Source: Notospermus geniculatus (lineage: Eukaryota > Nemertea > Pilidiophora > Heteronemertea > Lineidae). From it: a DNA stretch of 64,000 nt. Below are positions 53,698 through 64,000 of this stretch, piece by piece. The position numbers and the translations under genes are program-made. Under the pieces are notes generated by a model, which searched no databases, was not told the DNA's origin, and saw only the letters and a program-made list of their open reading frames with translations. The first letter of the stretch is position 1. Each line of letters opens with the position of its first letter. The stretch spans positions 23,304 to 87,303 of the forward strand of contig NMRB01001995.1 in NCBI GenBank assembly GCA_002633025.1, given 5' to 3'.

Positions 53698-53797
53698 ATC
53701 CTCCAGCAGCAGGGGTTTTTACCTCACTCCTCTTCCTCTACTCACTCATGTGCAAACATATGAGGAGCAAAACCAAGCCTTGCTGTGGGAGGATGTA
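53698..53797. mobile_element. Hairpin MITE, CAGCAGGGGTTTTTACCTCA
   Basis: ATCCTCCAGCAGCAGGGGTT and AAGCCTTGCTGTGGGAGGAT are inverted (imperfect). Two more copies lie at 56072-56172 and 56206-56300, and a partial one near 57826. Confidence 0.7.
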
Positions 53798-53799
53798 GT

Positions 53800-54394
53800 T
53801 ACGACAGCAGCAGCTGTGTAGGACAGAATGGCACAATCTCTCTACATGTGTGCTTCTTCACCTCCTTCCTACATGTACTTCATAATCAACATCCTGATAT
53901 TCAAGAATCATCACCACCAAACACGTGAACTGAACCTCCGGCGCTAGAAAACGTCTTACAACTTTGAAGAAATAAACATGAAATCAAATGACTGCCATAT
54001 CTCAGATACCATTCCTATGATTATGAAACTCAAGTAGAGCCCTCAGGGTACAGCGAGACTAATTAAATCTGCTACACAGACAAGGGTCGCTTTTAACATC
54101 AGGTGTCTCGTGTGGTACACTTTGAAATGCCGGCTTCTTGTAGAATATCGACCAGAAGCAGACGCCATTCAGCAGACGATATTTTCAATACATTCATCTC
54201 TGAGGGGAAACTGTTTGAAGAGGAAATGTACAAGTATCAGTATAACCAGCTTTTGTGGATTCCATTTGAAGGTTTTCTATGATTACTCCTTGAAATCCTC
54301 GACAAGCAGAAGACATCTTCTAAATGGCTGTCCTCAAGTTTGAGTTGTTACGACATGAGGGATCTGCCCTGTATGATGTCTGGTGGAAACAGTC
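53800..54394. other. Non-coding stretch
   Basis: No exon or element was supported. Confidence 0.35.
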
Positions 54395-54760
54395 AGGTGA
54401 AGCCTGCTCATGAGGCAGTAAACTCACCGAAAATACGCGCACACGCGAGCTATCTGCTGAGCAAACGGTCTCGAATGACTTTTTGCTCAGCAGATAGCTC
54501 CAGTGTGCGGCAGGCTTTAGGGTTGCGTCTGATGCACGATCTTGAAATTTGGGTGCCGACTTCGCCATACTGATTCACACCTTAGCGACTGGCCAGCATT
54601 TGGATGTGACAAAATTATCGCGAGACCAATCATTGCCCCACGATTGGATCTCGAAGGAATCGTCCATCGAGGTTCGGCGTAGAACCTGGTGGATCCTGCA
54701 AATTTGATCGTGTGTTGGGCGCAGACGCTGGCGTCCCAAATATGAATCCAGTTTATGGAG
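54395..54760. mobile_element. Hairpin plus diverged CG-rich MITE
   Basis: GAGCTATCTGCTGAGCAAA and TTTGCTCAGCAGATAGCTC form a hairpin at 54447-54502. The following 250 bases echo the AAGCCTAGTTTATAC family (GATGCACGATCTTG, then CATACTGATTCACACC). Confidence 0.6.
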
Positions 54761-54799
54761 ATTTCCTGCCTGGTAAATGCTATGAGTGGTAACGTTCAT

Positions 54800-55370
54800 C
54801 GTGAGCTTCTTTCAAACAAGTTGATCCAGACACCTGCAGAACCTAACCTGCAGTGCCCGAGGTGTGCAAGGCTCAAAGACTGCTGAAGCAATACATGAAA
54901 ATCCGCTGGTAAACAACATATTTCTGGCAGTAATGTGGACATTTTACTGGAATGTCAAAAAACGATGTCACCCAATTACAATGGATCAGATGATTATCCC
55001 ACATAAGTAGGCCTAGTGTCAGCTGTTAGCTGGATGCAGCAATTATTGAGATCATAATAATGCAACAAATAAGGCCTAGTGTCACTCTCCATGTGAACAG
55101 GATGCAATTGATTGAGAAAAATAACATCATAATCCTACTTTTTTAGAATGTCATTAGTTTTTTCATTGGGGTGAAATTAGATGAGCGAAGAGGTCACATC
55201 TCCCTCAGATAGATGGGGGATTAGCATGCATATCATAGATCTGCAACTGAGATTGACTTGACAGAAAGGACGGGTCCAGGTGGACCAATTTCTGATTCTA
55301 CAGATCTTAATTGTTTGGTTAGCATCGAACAGAGATACCAATCCCACCACAGCAAGTTTGGCAATGAGTT
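54800..55370. other. Non-coding stretch
   Basis: Nothing recognised apart from two AGGCCTAGTGTCA words about 60 bases apart. Confidence 0.35.
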
Positions 55371-55374
55371 CATC

Positions 55375-55592
55375 CAGAGCATGGCAGTCCATTGCTTCGA
55401 AGGCTTGAAGAGCTAGCAATGTTGGACCTTCAAAACTTGACAGTCCACTGCTTTGAAGGCTTGGACTAGAGCTGGCAATGTTGGACCTTCAAAACTTGGC
55501 AGTCCAATTCCTTTGAAGACGAGAACTTGAGTTGGCAATTTTGGACCTTCAACACTCTGCAGTCCATTGGACTAGAGCTGGCACTGTTGGAC
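55375..55592. repeat. Tandem repeat, period about 60 bases
   Basis: Units hold CAATGTTGGACCTTCAAAAC and GGCAGTCCA, with copies near 55421, 55480 and 55541 and a partial one near 55584. Confidence 0.85.
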
Positions 55593-56071
55593 TCATAATG
55601 AAGTGATGATGCTTTACCAACAGTTTCTTTTCGACAGCACGATTCCTTGCAGGTCAAGAATCATCTTGATATTGACTGAGAGCTTCAAGGCTGTTTCATT
55701 CGATTCTCCAGACCTGGCATTGAGTTCCTTGAGAGAGAGAACCTCCTCAAGAACTCAAAGAGTTCCTTGAGTGAACCTCGTCAAGAACTCCAGAGTTCAT
55801 TGCCAGTCTGTCCCGTTCTTATCTTGGAGTGCAGCTCTCAGCACAACACGCAGCGTTGCCATGTTTTAATTGGGATTTTTCACATCATCATTTTCCCCAC
55901 TTGTTCTACATGGTATTGCTTTCTTGGTTAATTACTTTTACGGCACGTTCCTCGGTGCCGGGTACAGGCAAACGGCAGACGGAGCACGACAGGCAGACAT
56001 GTCAATGGAAGGATGGGCTGACATGAAACCTTCTTTTGCTCTTGTAGCTAAGAAAGATTCTTGAGGCGAAG

Positions 56072-56172
56072 CATCCTCCTACAGCAGGGTTTTTTAATAC
56101 CTCGCTCCTCTTCATCCACTCACACGAGTGTATGAAGAGGAACGAGACCAAAGCCCTGCTGTGGGAGGATGG
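56072..56172. mobile_element. Hairpin MITE, CATCCTCCTACAGCAGGG
   Basis: CATCCTCCTACAGCAGGG and CCCTGCTGTGGGAGGATG are inverted, with CTCCTCTTCATCCACTCACA inside. Confidence 0.85.
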
Positions 56173-56205
56173 AGGCGAAGCTACAAGAAGCATGAGGGCC
56201 AACAT

Positions 56206-56300
56206 CCTCCCACACACGGGTTTTTATCTCACTACATCCACTTACACACTTCACATGTATGTGCCAGGAACGAGACCAAAACCTTGCTACTGGAGGATGG
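56206..56300. mobile_element. Hairpin MITE, same family, decayed
   Basis: CATCCTCCCACACACGGG and CCTTGCTACTGGAGGATG are the ends. It lies 34 bases from the previous copy. Confidence 0.75.
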
Positions 56301-56494
56301 AGGGCCAACCTTATATGACCAGTTAGCAATGAGGACCGTCTCGCATTACATGTGGGATAGTCGATAGATTGTCAGGGATTGTCTAAGCAGGATCGTTTCA
56401 ATCACGCAAAGAGAATCTCAGTGTCGTTCAATGAGCGGGTTTGACGTGTGTTCAGACTGCAAGGCTTGGTGGGGAGGAGCAGGAACCATGAGCT

Positions 56495-56758
56495 GTGGGA
56501 GCTATAATAGCCAAGTGGTAATCAGGTCTGAAGCGGAAGGTCCCGGGCATCGAATCCCGGGCCAAGGGATTAATCATTCCTGGCTCTTCAGTCCATTGCA
56601 TGGGACAGTAAGCCATGGTGCCTTGTACCTTGTGTCTTCGCAAGGGCAAGTAAAAACCCCATCCAAGCGAGGAACATGAGTAGCTTGAGATGGCCTCTTC
56701 TGTACTTACCAGGGCCAATAATGCTATGGCTTTGGCCCTAATGGAAAAATCAAATATA
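56495..56758 (+). mobile_element. tRNA-derived SINE, family A, plus orientation
   Basis: The head ATAGCCAAGTGGTAATCAGG is followed by a decayed B box (GGGCATCGAATCCCGGG). The body CAGTAAGCCATGGTGCCTTG and tail TTTGGCCCTAATGG with an AT-rich end follow. Confidence 0.85.
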
Positions 56759-56759
56759 T

Positions 56760-58530
56760 AGTAGGTTACCAGGAGCCATTTACAGGGGACTTTGATTCCT
56801 CATGTGGATGTCGGCATGCGCGGTCACCAGATGTCACTTTGTCAGGCTTGTGGTTACTAACACACGATTCTGCCTGCCAGTCAAGTTATCATAATTAACG
56901 TCAATGAATGCTATAAATTGAAAAATGTGACAGTGTCATGCCAGTTTTTGCTGTTTTTCTCAAAAACTAAGTGGTATTTTGTAGGTCAATCGGCTGTGGT
57001 AATGACAGGACCTGATTTTTCCAGTACATAGGAATTGCAGGGTTAGAATAGCACACAGATTCAGAGTAATTAGACTCTTTTTCCTTGTTACAAGGTTAGA
57101 CCTTTGTAAAGTCATCAGGTTAATTGTATCTGGATGCGTTCCAACTAACATCTGATCTATTGTTAGAATGTTATACGTGTATGTACATTGCAAGTGAAAT
57201 ACACAACGGGCCTGCATTATGTGTATAGTCTAAGAATTTGACATCGTGAGAGACGTGTGACAAAACACGTGTCGGTTTCCAATACCGCTGCACCACTCTG
57301 ACAGCTCTCTCCCACTGTAGTGCAACCCTGATCCGGCGTCCATCACATCATTTCCAACCCCTTCCTTAACTCACCCCCCCCCCACCCGCCCACCCATTAA
57401 AATTTCCCATCCGACATCTGTACATTGAATCAAGATGGCCAACATCAGTCATCGACAGGAATTGACAGAACACAGCACCATGACGGCTTAAATGACCAAT
57501 CCATTTTTGCACTTATAGATTCGTTTTAGATTTCAACAGCAAAATGAATCCACTTTCAAACCAATTCTTCTGTGGCCTGGCAGGTCTAACTCGACGCTAA
57601 TTCAATTTGTTATTGGTAACACTATTAGAGGATGTATTGAGCTGAAGAAGAGCTAGTTTACAGAGTGATTCGATCAGGTATAAAATATATTGAGATGCTG
57701 GTGAACAAGATGTAGAGATAGAGATAAGATGGGTTCACAGCCTTCTCTATTACCAAACATTCTCATCAGGAGGTCCGTCCACAGCGGCGGTGCTTTATGC
57801 ATTCACAAAAGCAAGGCGGCTAAAAACCCCTGCTGTGGGAGGATGCATCAGTGTCATTTGGGTGTTTCCATTCAACTGCAGAGAATGTGCAGGTGACATC
57901 ATCACGTCATGTGATCAGTCTATGTGTGTATATCCGCGATATTGGACAGCAAATGACATCATCAACCCATGTGGTGCACTTTGTCGTCGTCGCAAGTAGA
58001 GTACATGTGTGTATGACTTCAATCATGACGTGATCTACAGTGTGTCGTCGACGTCAGCTTGGTGGACCACCGGTTAAAAGTAAGTGACGTCACAATGAGC
58101 CACCACACATTTTGTATAAATATACATGTACAGCCATTGCCCGCACATGTAAATGTAGGAGGAAACTGGACCCAGCTGGAGAGCTCACGTTTGAAACCAA
58201 AGAGTATCAAAGATGTCAAACTTTCAAATTGTGAGGAATAGGGAACGCCGATCACGCGGACCACGCGAGAATATACGCGTGGGTTTGAACTGATAGTACA
58301 CCGACGCCACCTATTATTCATGACGATTCAAGGTGTGATTGGCCGTGCTTGGTGAACCGCATTTCTCGAACAATGAGCCTCTATAGGTGTCACGTCTGAT
58401 CTATCAGTCTCACGTGACCACTTGGCGCTCCCCATTGGCCCACATCTTCAGAGGTGAGAGGTGCTGATGTGGAGAGCTGCACCATTCTGGCAGCTCTTTC
58501 ATCATATGAGAAGGAAAGTTATCTGATATC
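56760..58530. other. Non-coding stretch, no gene seen
   Basis: It includes a C-rich run near 57376 and a partial hairpin-MITE end (CCCTGCTGTGGGAGGATG) near 57828. Short open frames lack any recognisable domain. Confidence 0.4.
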
Positions 58531-58779
58531 TTATCAAACAAAGTCTATGGAATAAAGAAATAACGCATCAAAGACTGCATTTCGCCCACGACTTGATGTA
58601 ATCAGATCGTCTCTGTAGCTACAATATCTGTGTTGTATTATAAATATCAGGATTCTAGTTCTTACGATCGTGTTATTCATGTAGATTGTACGATTGGATG
58701 TGGTTGTCTTAACTTTATCGCCGCAGATCTGAAGAATGCCGCAGTATATTGGGTGTCGATAGCAGCTTTTAAGGATTCT

Positions 58780-58912
58780 GTTATATTGCCTCAGTCTCAC
58801 AAATGTTTTGTTCAAACTTGTAAGCATAAGCAGGGAAAAATAAAGGCTTGAGAAATATTTTCCCTGCTTACAAGTTTGAACAAAACATTCATATGATTGA
58901 GACAATAAGGAA
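58780..58912. repeat. Inverted repeat, AAATGTTTTGTTCAAACTTG
   Basis: AAATGTTTTGTTCAAACTTG with TAAGCA and GCAGGGAAAA at the left is inverted at the right. Confidence 0.85.
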
Positions 58913-59045
58913 TCCAATTTGTTTTACTGGAGGTTGGCTGCTTTGGTCATTGCGGTGGAAAATCCAGACAATGATTAGGTAACCACAAAACATGATCAAA
59001 CAATATTAGCTCTAAGGACCAGTTAGACACTCTCTACAGTGTCCT

Positions 59046-59120
59046 GGCCTCAGTGGTCTAGTGGAAAGTGTCTTGGACTTTGAACTGAATGACCCAGGTT
59101 CAAACCCCAGGCAAGGCGGA
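59046..59120 (+). other. tRNA-like / SINE head
   Basis: A box TGGTCTAGTGG (59054) and B box GGTTCAAACCCC (59098) are in tRNA spacing. The flanks do not pair as an acceptor stem. A T-rich tail follows, so a SINE is more likely than a tRNA gene. Confidence 0.5.
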
Positions 59121-60640
59121 GCATTTTATGAAACTTTTTGTCATCCCTCAATTTTTTTTATCTGGATAGAATGAGGCAAATTTCTTTTTGCCTGACTCTA
59201 TCCAACTTCCAAAATATCTTTTTATTCAATTATTCAAATGAAATAATGATGAAATTTGAGGCAAGTGTTTTGATTCTTCCTGTCCAGGGATAGGCCTAAA
59301 ACACTGCATGAAATCATCGGCCGCCAAAAACTTCCATTTTTGCACAAGACAAGTTCCGATGTCAGGTCGCACCTACATGTACGATTGCCTGCGCCACTAA
59401 ACGGAAGAGTCAGCATCACGGTCAGCGTTCACGTCGCAAAAGTGAAAATGCGTGCGCTCATCGTGGAACAGGCAGGGTTAAGTGTAACTCGAGTCAGGGT
59501 GACTGCGAATGGATTTTGGCTGTCAGGATGGCTCAGAATTCAGAAGTTAAACATGTTCAACTCTCTTGGATGCACTGATCATTACTGGCGAGATGCAACT
59601 ACAGTCATATCAGCGACTGATTTGTTCCACGCTGTCATGGCTCAGACTAAAAAGTGATCTGGAAATGTCAGTCGTTTGTGCCGTGCAAGGTTGACCTGAC
59701 ATCAGCATTTGGAATGAACAGGCTGCTGACCACGAACTACATTATTGTAGGCCTAGTAACTTTCATGGTTGGAGCATTATAAGCATGTTTGAGACAAAAG
59801 TATTAGGTCAAACTGTCTGAGTTAGATGGTGCCACGGTCTTTTTTAGGATGACCACATTATCAATTATCATCATAAATCAAAAAGAGCCCAAACATCCCA
59901 AAGACTACACTGTACAGACTGAGTACAGACATCATCATCACAGAGCAAGTATCTGTGTACATTTCCTGTACAAAATGTACGTGCATTCTCGTCAACATAG
60001 GATGACATGACACTACGGTTACTAAATTGATATCATTATGCCTGTAATTCAACATATTGTATGGAGTAATACAGCCGACCTAAGATTGTTCGAATTCCGA
60101 TAAATTATCTATAATTTTGCCCCATCCATTTCATGTCACCGCAGACAAAAGATCGGGCTTTTTGAACTTTTTTCTGTTTGTGCATGTGTTTTTCCGCCAA
60201 ATTGCTACATCACGAGAATATACATGTAGAACATGATTCACTGCTGGAGCAACAATATCAAACTTCAACATCGATCGACATCGTCGCACGACGAAACGTA
60301 CCAATGATGGACGGAGATGGCTGTCCTTCCTAAGACACGATCTGATCGACTAATTTCCTCGAGATGTCCGCCAAATGCCGGGATAACCAGGCGTATTGAT
60401 GTATCAGACCTTGATGCCATCACTGTTTCATGTGATAGAGCTTGATTAGGAACAGAGTTTCTCAAGACGGGGTGTGCCAAATGAAATGGTCCATGGACCA
60501 TGTGCTCACCTGTGTCAACGTACCAGAAGAACAAATGTAAAATCGAAATGCTCCAGGCCATGAGTTCCAGGGCCATGATTACGGTCAAAATTTCAAGGTC
60601 AAAACATTCTAGCTTGAGAATTTTTGACATATATGCCAAA
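59121..60640. other. Non-coding stretch, no gene supported
   Basis: An open frame at 59340-59657 (105 codons) has no recognisable domain or good splice sites. The rest shows nothing clear. Confidence 0.35.
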
Positions 60641-60644
60641 GTCG

Positions 60645-61440
60645 ATAGTGGCCAAGCCAAGAATCGAATCGGACCGAAACGTGGTGTCATAGGTCATCTG
60701 GCATAGTGGTGTATACGTACCAAGTTTCAGGTCAATAGCCCAAGCACTTGCGAAACGTGCCACCAAAAGGCAAAATTTTGAACTTTGACCTCTGTGACCT
60801 TGAAAAGTAGGTCAAACCAAAAATCCTTTATATATGTAATGTCCCCTCAGCAGATTCACCTATGATAAAAATTTGGAGGTGATCCAGTCATTAGTTCAGG
60901 AGTTATTGCACTTTTCATGTTTTGAGTTTCTGCCACCTGGTGGCCAAGCTGAGAGTGGAATCGGACCGAAACTTGGTGTAGTAGGTCATCTGACATAGGG
61001 GTATATATGTACCAAGTTTCAGGTCAATAGCACCCGCGGTTACGAAACGTGCCACCAAAAGGAAAAATTTCGAACTTTGACCTCTGTGACCTTGAAAAGT
61101 AGGTCAAATCAAAAACCCGTTATATATGTTATGTATCCTCATTAGATACACCTATGATAAAAATTTGGAGATGATCCTGTCATTAGTTCAGGAGTTATTG
61201 CACTTTTTTCTTTTTGTGTTTTCGGTTTTAGCCACCTGGTGGCCAAGCCAAGAATCGAATCGGACCGAAACTTAGTGTGGTAGGTCATCTGACCTAGAGG
61301 TGTATATGTACCAAGTTTTAGATCAATAGCTCCAGCGGTTACGAAACGTGCCCTGCTAATGGACAACGACGACGGACGACGACAGACGACGACGGACGAC
61401 GGACACACAACCATTGTATAAGCTCACCACAGGTGAGCTA
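60645..61440. repeat. Tandem repeat, period about 300 bases, ending in (GAC)n
   Basis: GAATCGGACCGAAAC, ACCAAGTTTCAGGTCAATAG and TTGACCTCTGTGACCTTGAA recur about every 305 bases (near 60665, 60960 and 61255). The last unit is cut by (GACGAC)n at 61368-61410 and the hairpin AGCTCACCACAGGTGAGCT. Confidence 0.85.
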
Positions 61441-62055
61441 AAAATCTCAGTCTCAATACACAAATGGGGCAGCGGCTGTTAGTATTTGAACTTAATGAAT
61501 TAAAAACACAAACGGGGCAGCGGCTGTTAGCATTTGAACTTGAATTAAAGACCCCAGAGATATATTTTCTCAAATATCAGTCAGAACATCATTCCCCATT
61601 TATTATCTTTCCCAGCTTTAGAGTACATGGATCCAAAGTTTTAAGTTAAAAAAACATCTCAAAATCACCTGCAGCCAATACGACACGGATTTCAGTCAAA
61701 ACACCGATTTTAAATTACACAAATGCGAACTGAAATCGGAAAATAAACCCGCTATAATCCCGAGGAGATCAATAATACGACATGTCTCAATCACTTGAAT
61801 AAAATCTCAAGTACAACATGCAATGTGAAATGGAGCATGATGTTTTAGTCGTGTAATGTTAGATTCCTGCTTCAAGCAATCAACGATTTGATCCACACAA
61901 CAACGACAACGAATGACTTAATTGACAGTTTTCAAAGAAATTAATTTTGACGCGAGTTTTTTCATAAATCATGCATGTAATTTTTGACTGATGGAATTTT
62001 ATGTGTTCTCAATTTGTCAGATCACTAAGTATTTTATATTGTTGTATTACAATGT
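61441..62055. other. Non-coding stretch with a 40-base tandem pair
   Basis: GGGGCAGCGGCTGTTAG with CATTTGAACTT occurs twice between 61464 and 61545. No exon was supported. Confidence 0.45.
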
Positions 62056-62057
62056 TG

Positions 62058-62350
62058 TATGTTCCCATCAGGGCCAAAGCCATAGCATTATAATTGGTCC
62101 TGGTAAGAACGGAAGAGCGAGGCCATCTCAAGCTACATGTACTCATGTTCCTCACTTGGATGAGGTCTTTTTTCATGTACTTGCCCTTGTAAGGGAAAAT
62201 GGTACAATACAATGCACTGTCCCATGCGGCATACAGAATCAGGGATAATACATGTATCACATACGGCGTGTACGGCCCGGGCATGATTTGAACCCAGGAC
62301 CTGCCACTTGCTTAGCGAACGGATAACCAATGAGGCTATCAGAGCTCCTC
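62058..62350 (-). mobile_element. tRNA-derived SINE, family A
   Basis: A diverged full-length copy. The head GAGCTCTGATAGCCTCATTG is at the right and the tail TTTGGCCCTGATGGG at the left. The B box is GGGTTCAAATC. Confidence 0.8.
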
Positions 62351-62354
62351 AGAA

Positions 62355-62845
62355 GATCACCGAGTGTGGCACATGGTACATTACTATTTCTCATCAAACA
62401 TGATGTCAAAGATTCCCTGGAATCAGTGGATGCAATAATAAGTATCTAATAACTAAAAAACACCCCGCCGTCATCTATGAAGGAATGAAGGCCATTCCCA
62501 TCGGTGATGTCCCAATTATCTCCGAATTCCAATTACATACTTACAATGTTTGCGGTTTGGCTAATTAGTATGTATTTTTGCCAATCTGAGTTTAAATTAA
62601 CCCAGTTCGCACGCACAGTGGTTGCAATTTTTGCCTTTTTAATGAAGATAAACATTATGGCCTTGGAAAAGATGCAGACAATGTAACATTACTTGGACAT
62701 TGAGGCTCTCATGTAGGCCTACATTTAAATGTATGTGCCGAGAGACCAAGGATTCATTCTTGGTCAAGTCGCCACTTCTACATGTAGTCCGCATGGACCA
62801 TGGACCATTTACATGTAGTTACACGTAGGCTCCAAAGGGCCACAG
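62355..62845. other. Non-coding stretch
   Basis: Nothing recognised. Confidence 0.35.
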
Positions 62846-62849
62846 TTCA

Positions 62850-63078
62850 AAGGCCAGCAGCACACCAGGCGATATCACAAGCGATATAATCACCAGCGAG
62901 CAAAATCGGCTGTTGATGCCAGGTGTGTGCTGGATGGCGATGCATGGAATCCTCTCACCAGCGATGTTCGCCCAGTATCAAACGAGCAAAACCGATATCG
63001 CCTTGTGCGGTGGTGGCTGGCAAGAAGATCAGTGGCGAGTAGATCACTTGCGATATCGCCTGGTGTAATGCTGGCTTT
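62850..63078. mobile_element. MITE, GCCAGCAGCACACCAGGCGA
   Basis: GCCAGCAGCACACCAGGCGA with TATCACAAG and CTTGCGATATCGCCTGGTG with GCTGGC are inverted ends. The body contains GCGATATCGCC-type words. It is related to 15965-16112. Confidence 0.8.
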
Positions 63079-63079
63079 G

Positions 63080-64000
63080 GATTCAACCTTTTACATGATT
63101 CATTGAGCAGTTTTGCGGTACAGTAATGCAAAAGTTGACTTGCTAACATTACGTTCTACATATTTATCAGAGCTAATCCATGTAAACTTGGCAACCAGGC
63201 AGGAAGATTATATACAAATGAGATAATTCACTGATTGCTTTGCTTCCGATGGAAATGTCAGGTTGGTGAAATGGTATTGCCTTATTGGGCTCATGGCTGA
63301 TTGGGCCTCAGTCACAACACGTGTTCTACTCACATGATTGAGGACCAACATCAGCCTCTCCACGAAAGCTACAACGTACATGTACACTCTTGTAGGAAAG
63401 TAAAAGGACAGCAAGTTATCCTAAATATCTCAAAAACCACTGGAGCTACAGCAATGGTATTTGCACCCAGTCTGTAGCAACATGTTGGGCATAGAACCAT
63501 GGTGTTTTGATAAAAATCAATTTTAATTACATTGTAATTAAGAGAAAAATGACATTTTATAAAATCACTTTTTTGACAATTTTTGAAAAATTGTCCGATT
63601 TCAAATTTTCTTTCTTCATTACATTCAACTTGCCTGACTGACCAACATCTGCAACTTATCCTTTTTAGAATCTCACGAGAAAATGCCTTTTTTGGCATTT
63701 TTTAGCAAAAATAAATCCCACTCAGACAGTCATCTGGAAACACCTCTGGGACAGCCCCTCTTTAGGATTTTATACTCTGAAGAGCAGGCCTAGGCAGTTC
63801 CAGTTCAGTTCTCACGTTATGCACCAAATGAGAAGTGACACTGACTTCAACCCATGTCTGTTCAGTGCAAAACCTCATCAATACCATGAATTGGCTTTTA
63901 TTTGTAAAAGGAAGTTACGTCATACTGTCAATATAACAAGGGTCTTGGGAGACCACAGGTTTTGTTGATCACTGTCTGTTATGACAACAAGATTCCCGGC
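63080..64000. other. Non-coding stretch to window end
   Basis: AT-rich with no supported exon. Confidence 0.35.

Noticed and set aside
59340-59657. Plus-strand open frame of 105 codons
   Set aside because: No domain, repeat or homology was recognised. Such length is expected by chance in a window of this size.
1-64000. Transposase or reverse transcriptase gene for the many elements
   Set aside because: None was recognised on either strand. All mobile elements seen here are non-autonomous.

Overview
This is a eukaryotic, metazoan window: split genes with GT-AG introns of 0.1-3 kb, a TIR-armadillo protein, a C2H2 zinc-finger protein, tRNA-derived SINEs and many small fold-back transposons. 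The frequent words AGGCCTA and ACATGTA and the gene types suggest a marine invertebrate, probably a deuterostome (echinoderm, hemichordate or amphioxus). That placement is inference and no species is claimed. One 363-base N gap lies at 47891-48253, and single Ns lie near 12570, 15159, 22026, 25499, 51485 and 53015.

Layout. 0-10 kb (minus strand): a kynurenine aminotransferase-like gene (KYAT1/KYAT3 family), ten coding exons from 9759 down to 4298 with the N-terminus not found. A second copy of three of its exons (148-1209) lies in a segmental duplication cut by the window edge. 10-24 kb: no complete gene. It holds a 1.4 kb direct duplication (10961-12399 and 13213-14815), nested MITEs, hairpins and tandem repeats, plus one orphan exon resembling the CoA-transferase III family. 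24.2-31.1 kb (plus strand): two tandem paralogous three-exon genes for secreted proteins of 111 and 116 residues, each a signal peptide plus two four-cysteine TSR-like modules. 31.6-37.7 kb (minus strand): a nine-exon gene for a 747-residue protein with a disordered N-terminus, an armadillo-like middle and a C-terminal TIR domain. 38-43.5 kb: repeats only. 43.7-45.8 kb (minus strand): a 695-residue C2H2 zinc-finger protein in one coding exon. 46-64 kb: repeats, the gap, one possible signal-peptide exon (50446-50491), and no convincing gene.

The coding genes look like ordinary neighbours rather than one pathway. A TIR protein beside small secreted cysteine-rich paralogues could be an immune neighbourhood, but that is speculation. 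The richest signal is the repeat landscape. Several elements can be seen with and without later insertions, so empty and filled sites can be compared within this one window. The most novel-looking coding item is the pair of secreted two-module proteins.
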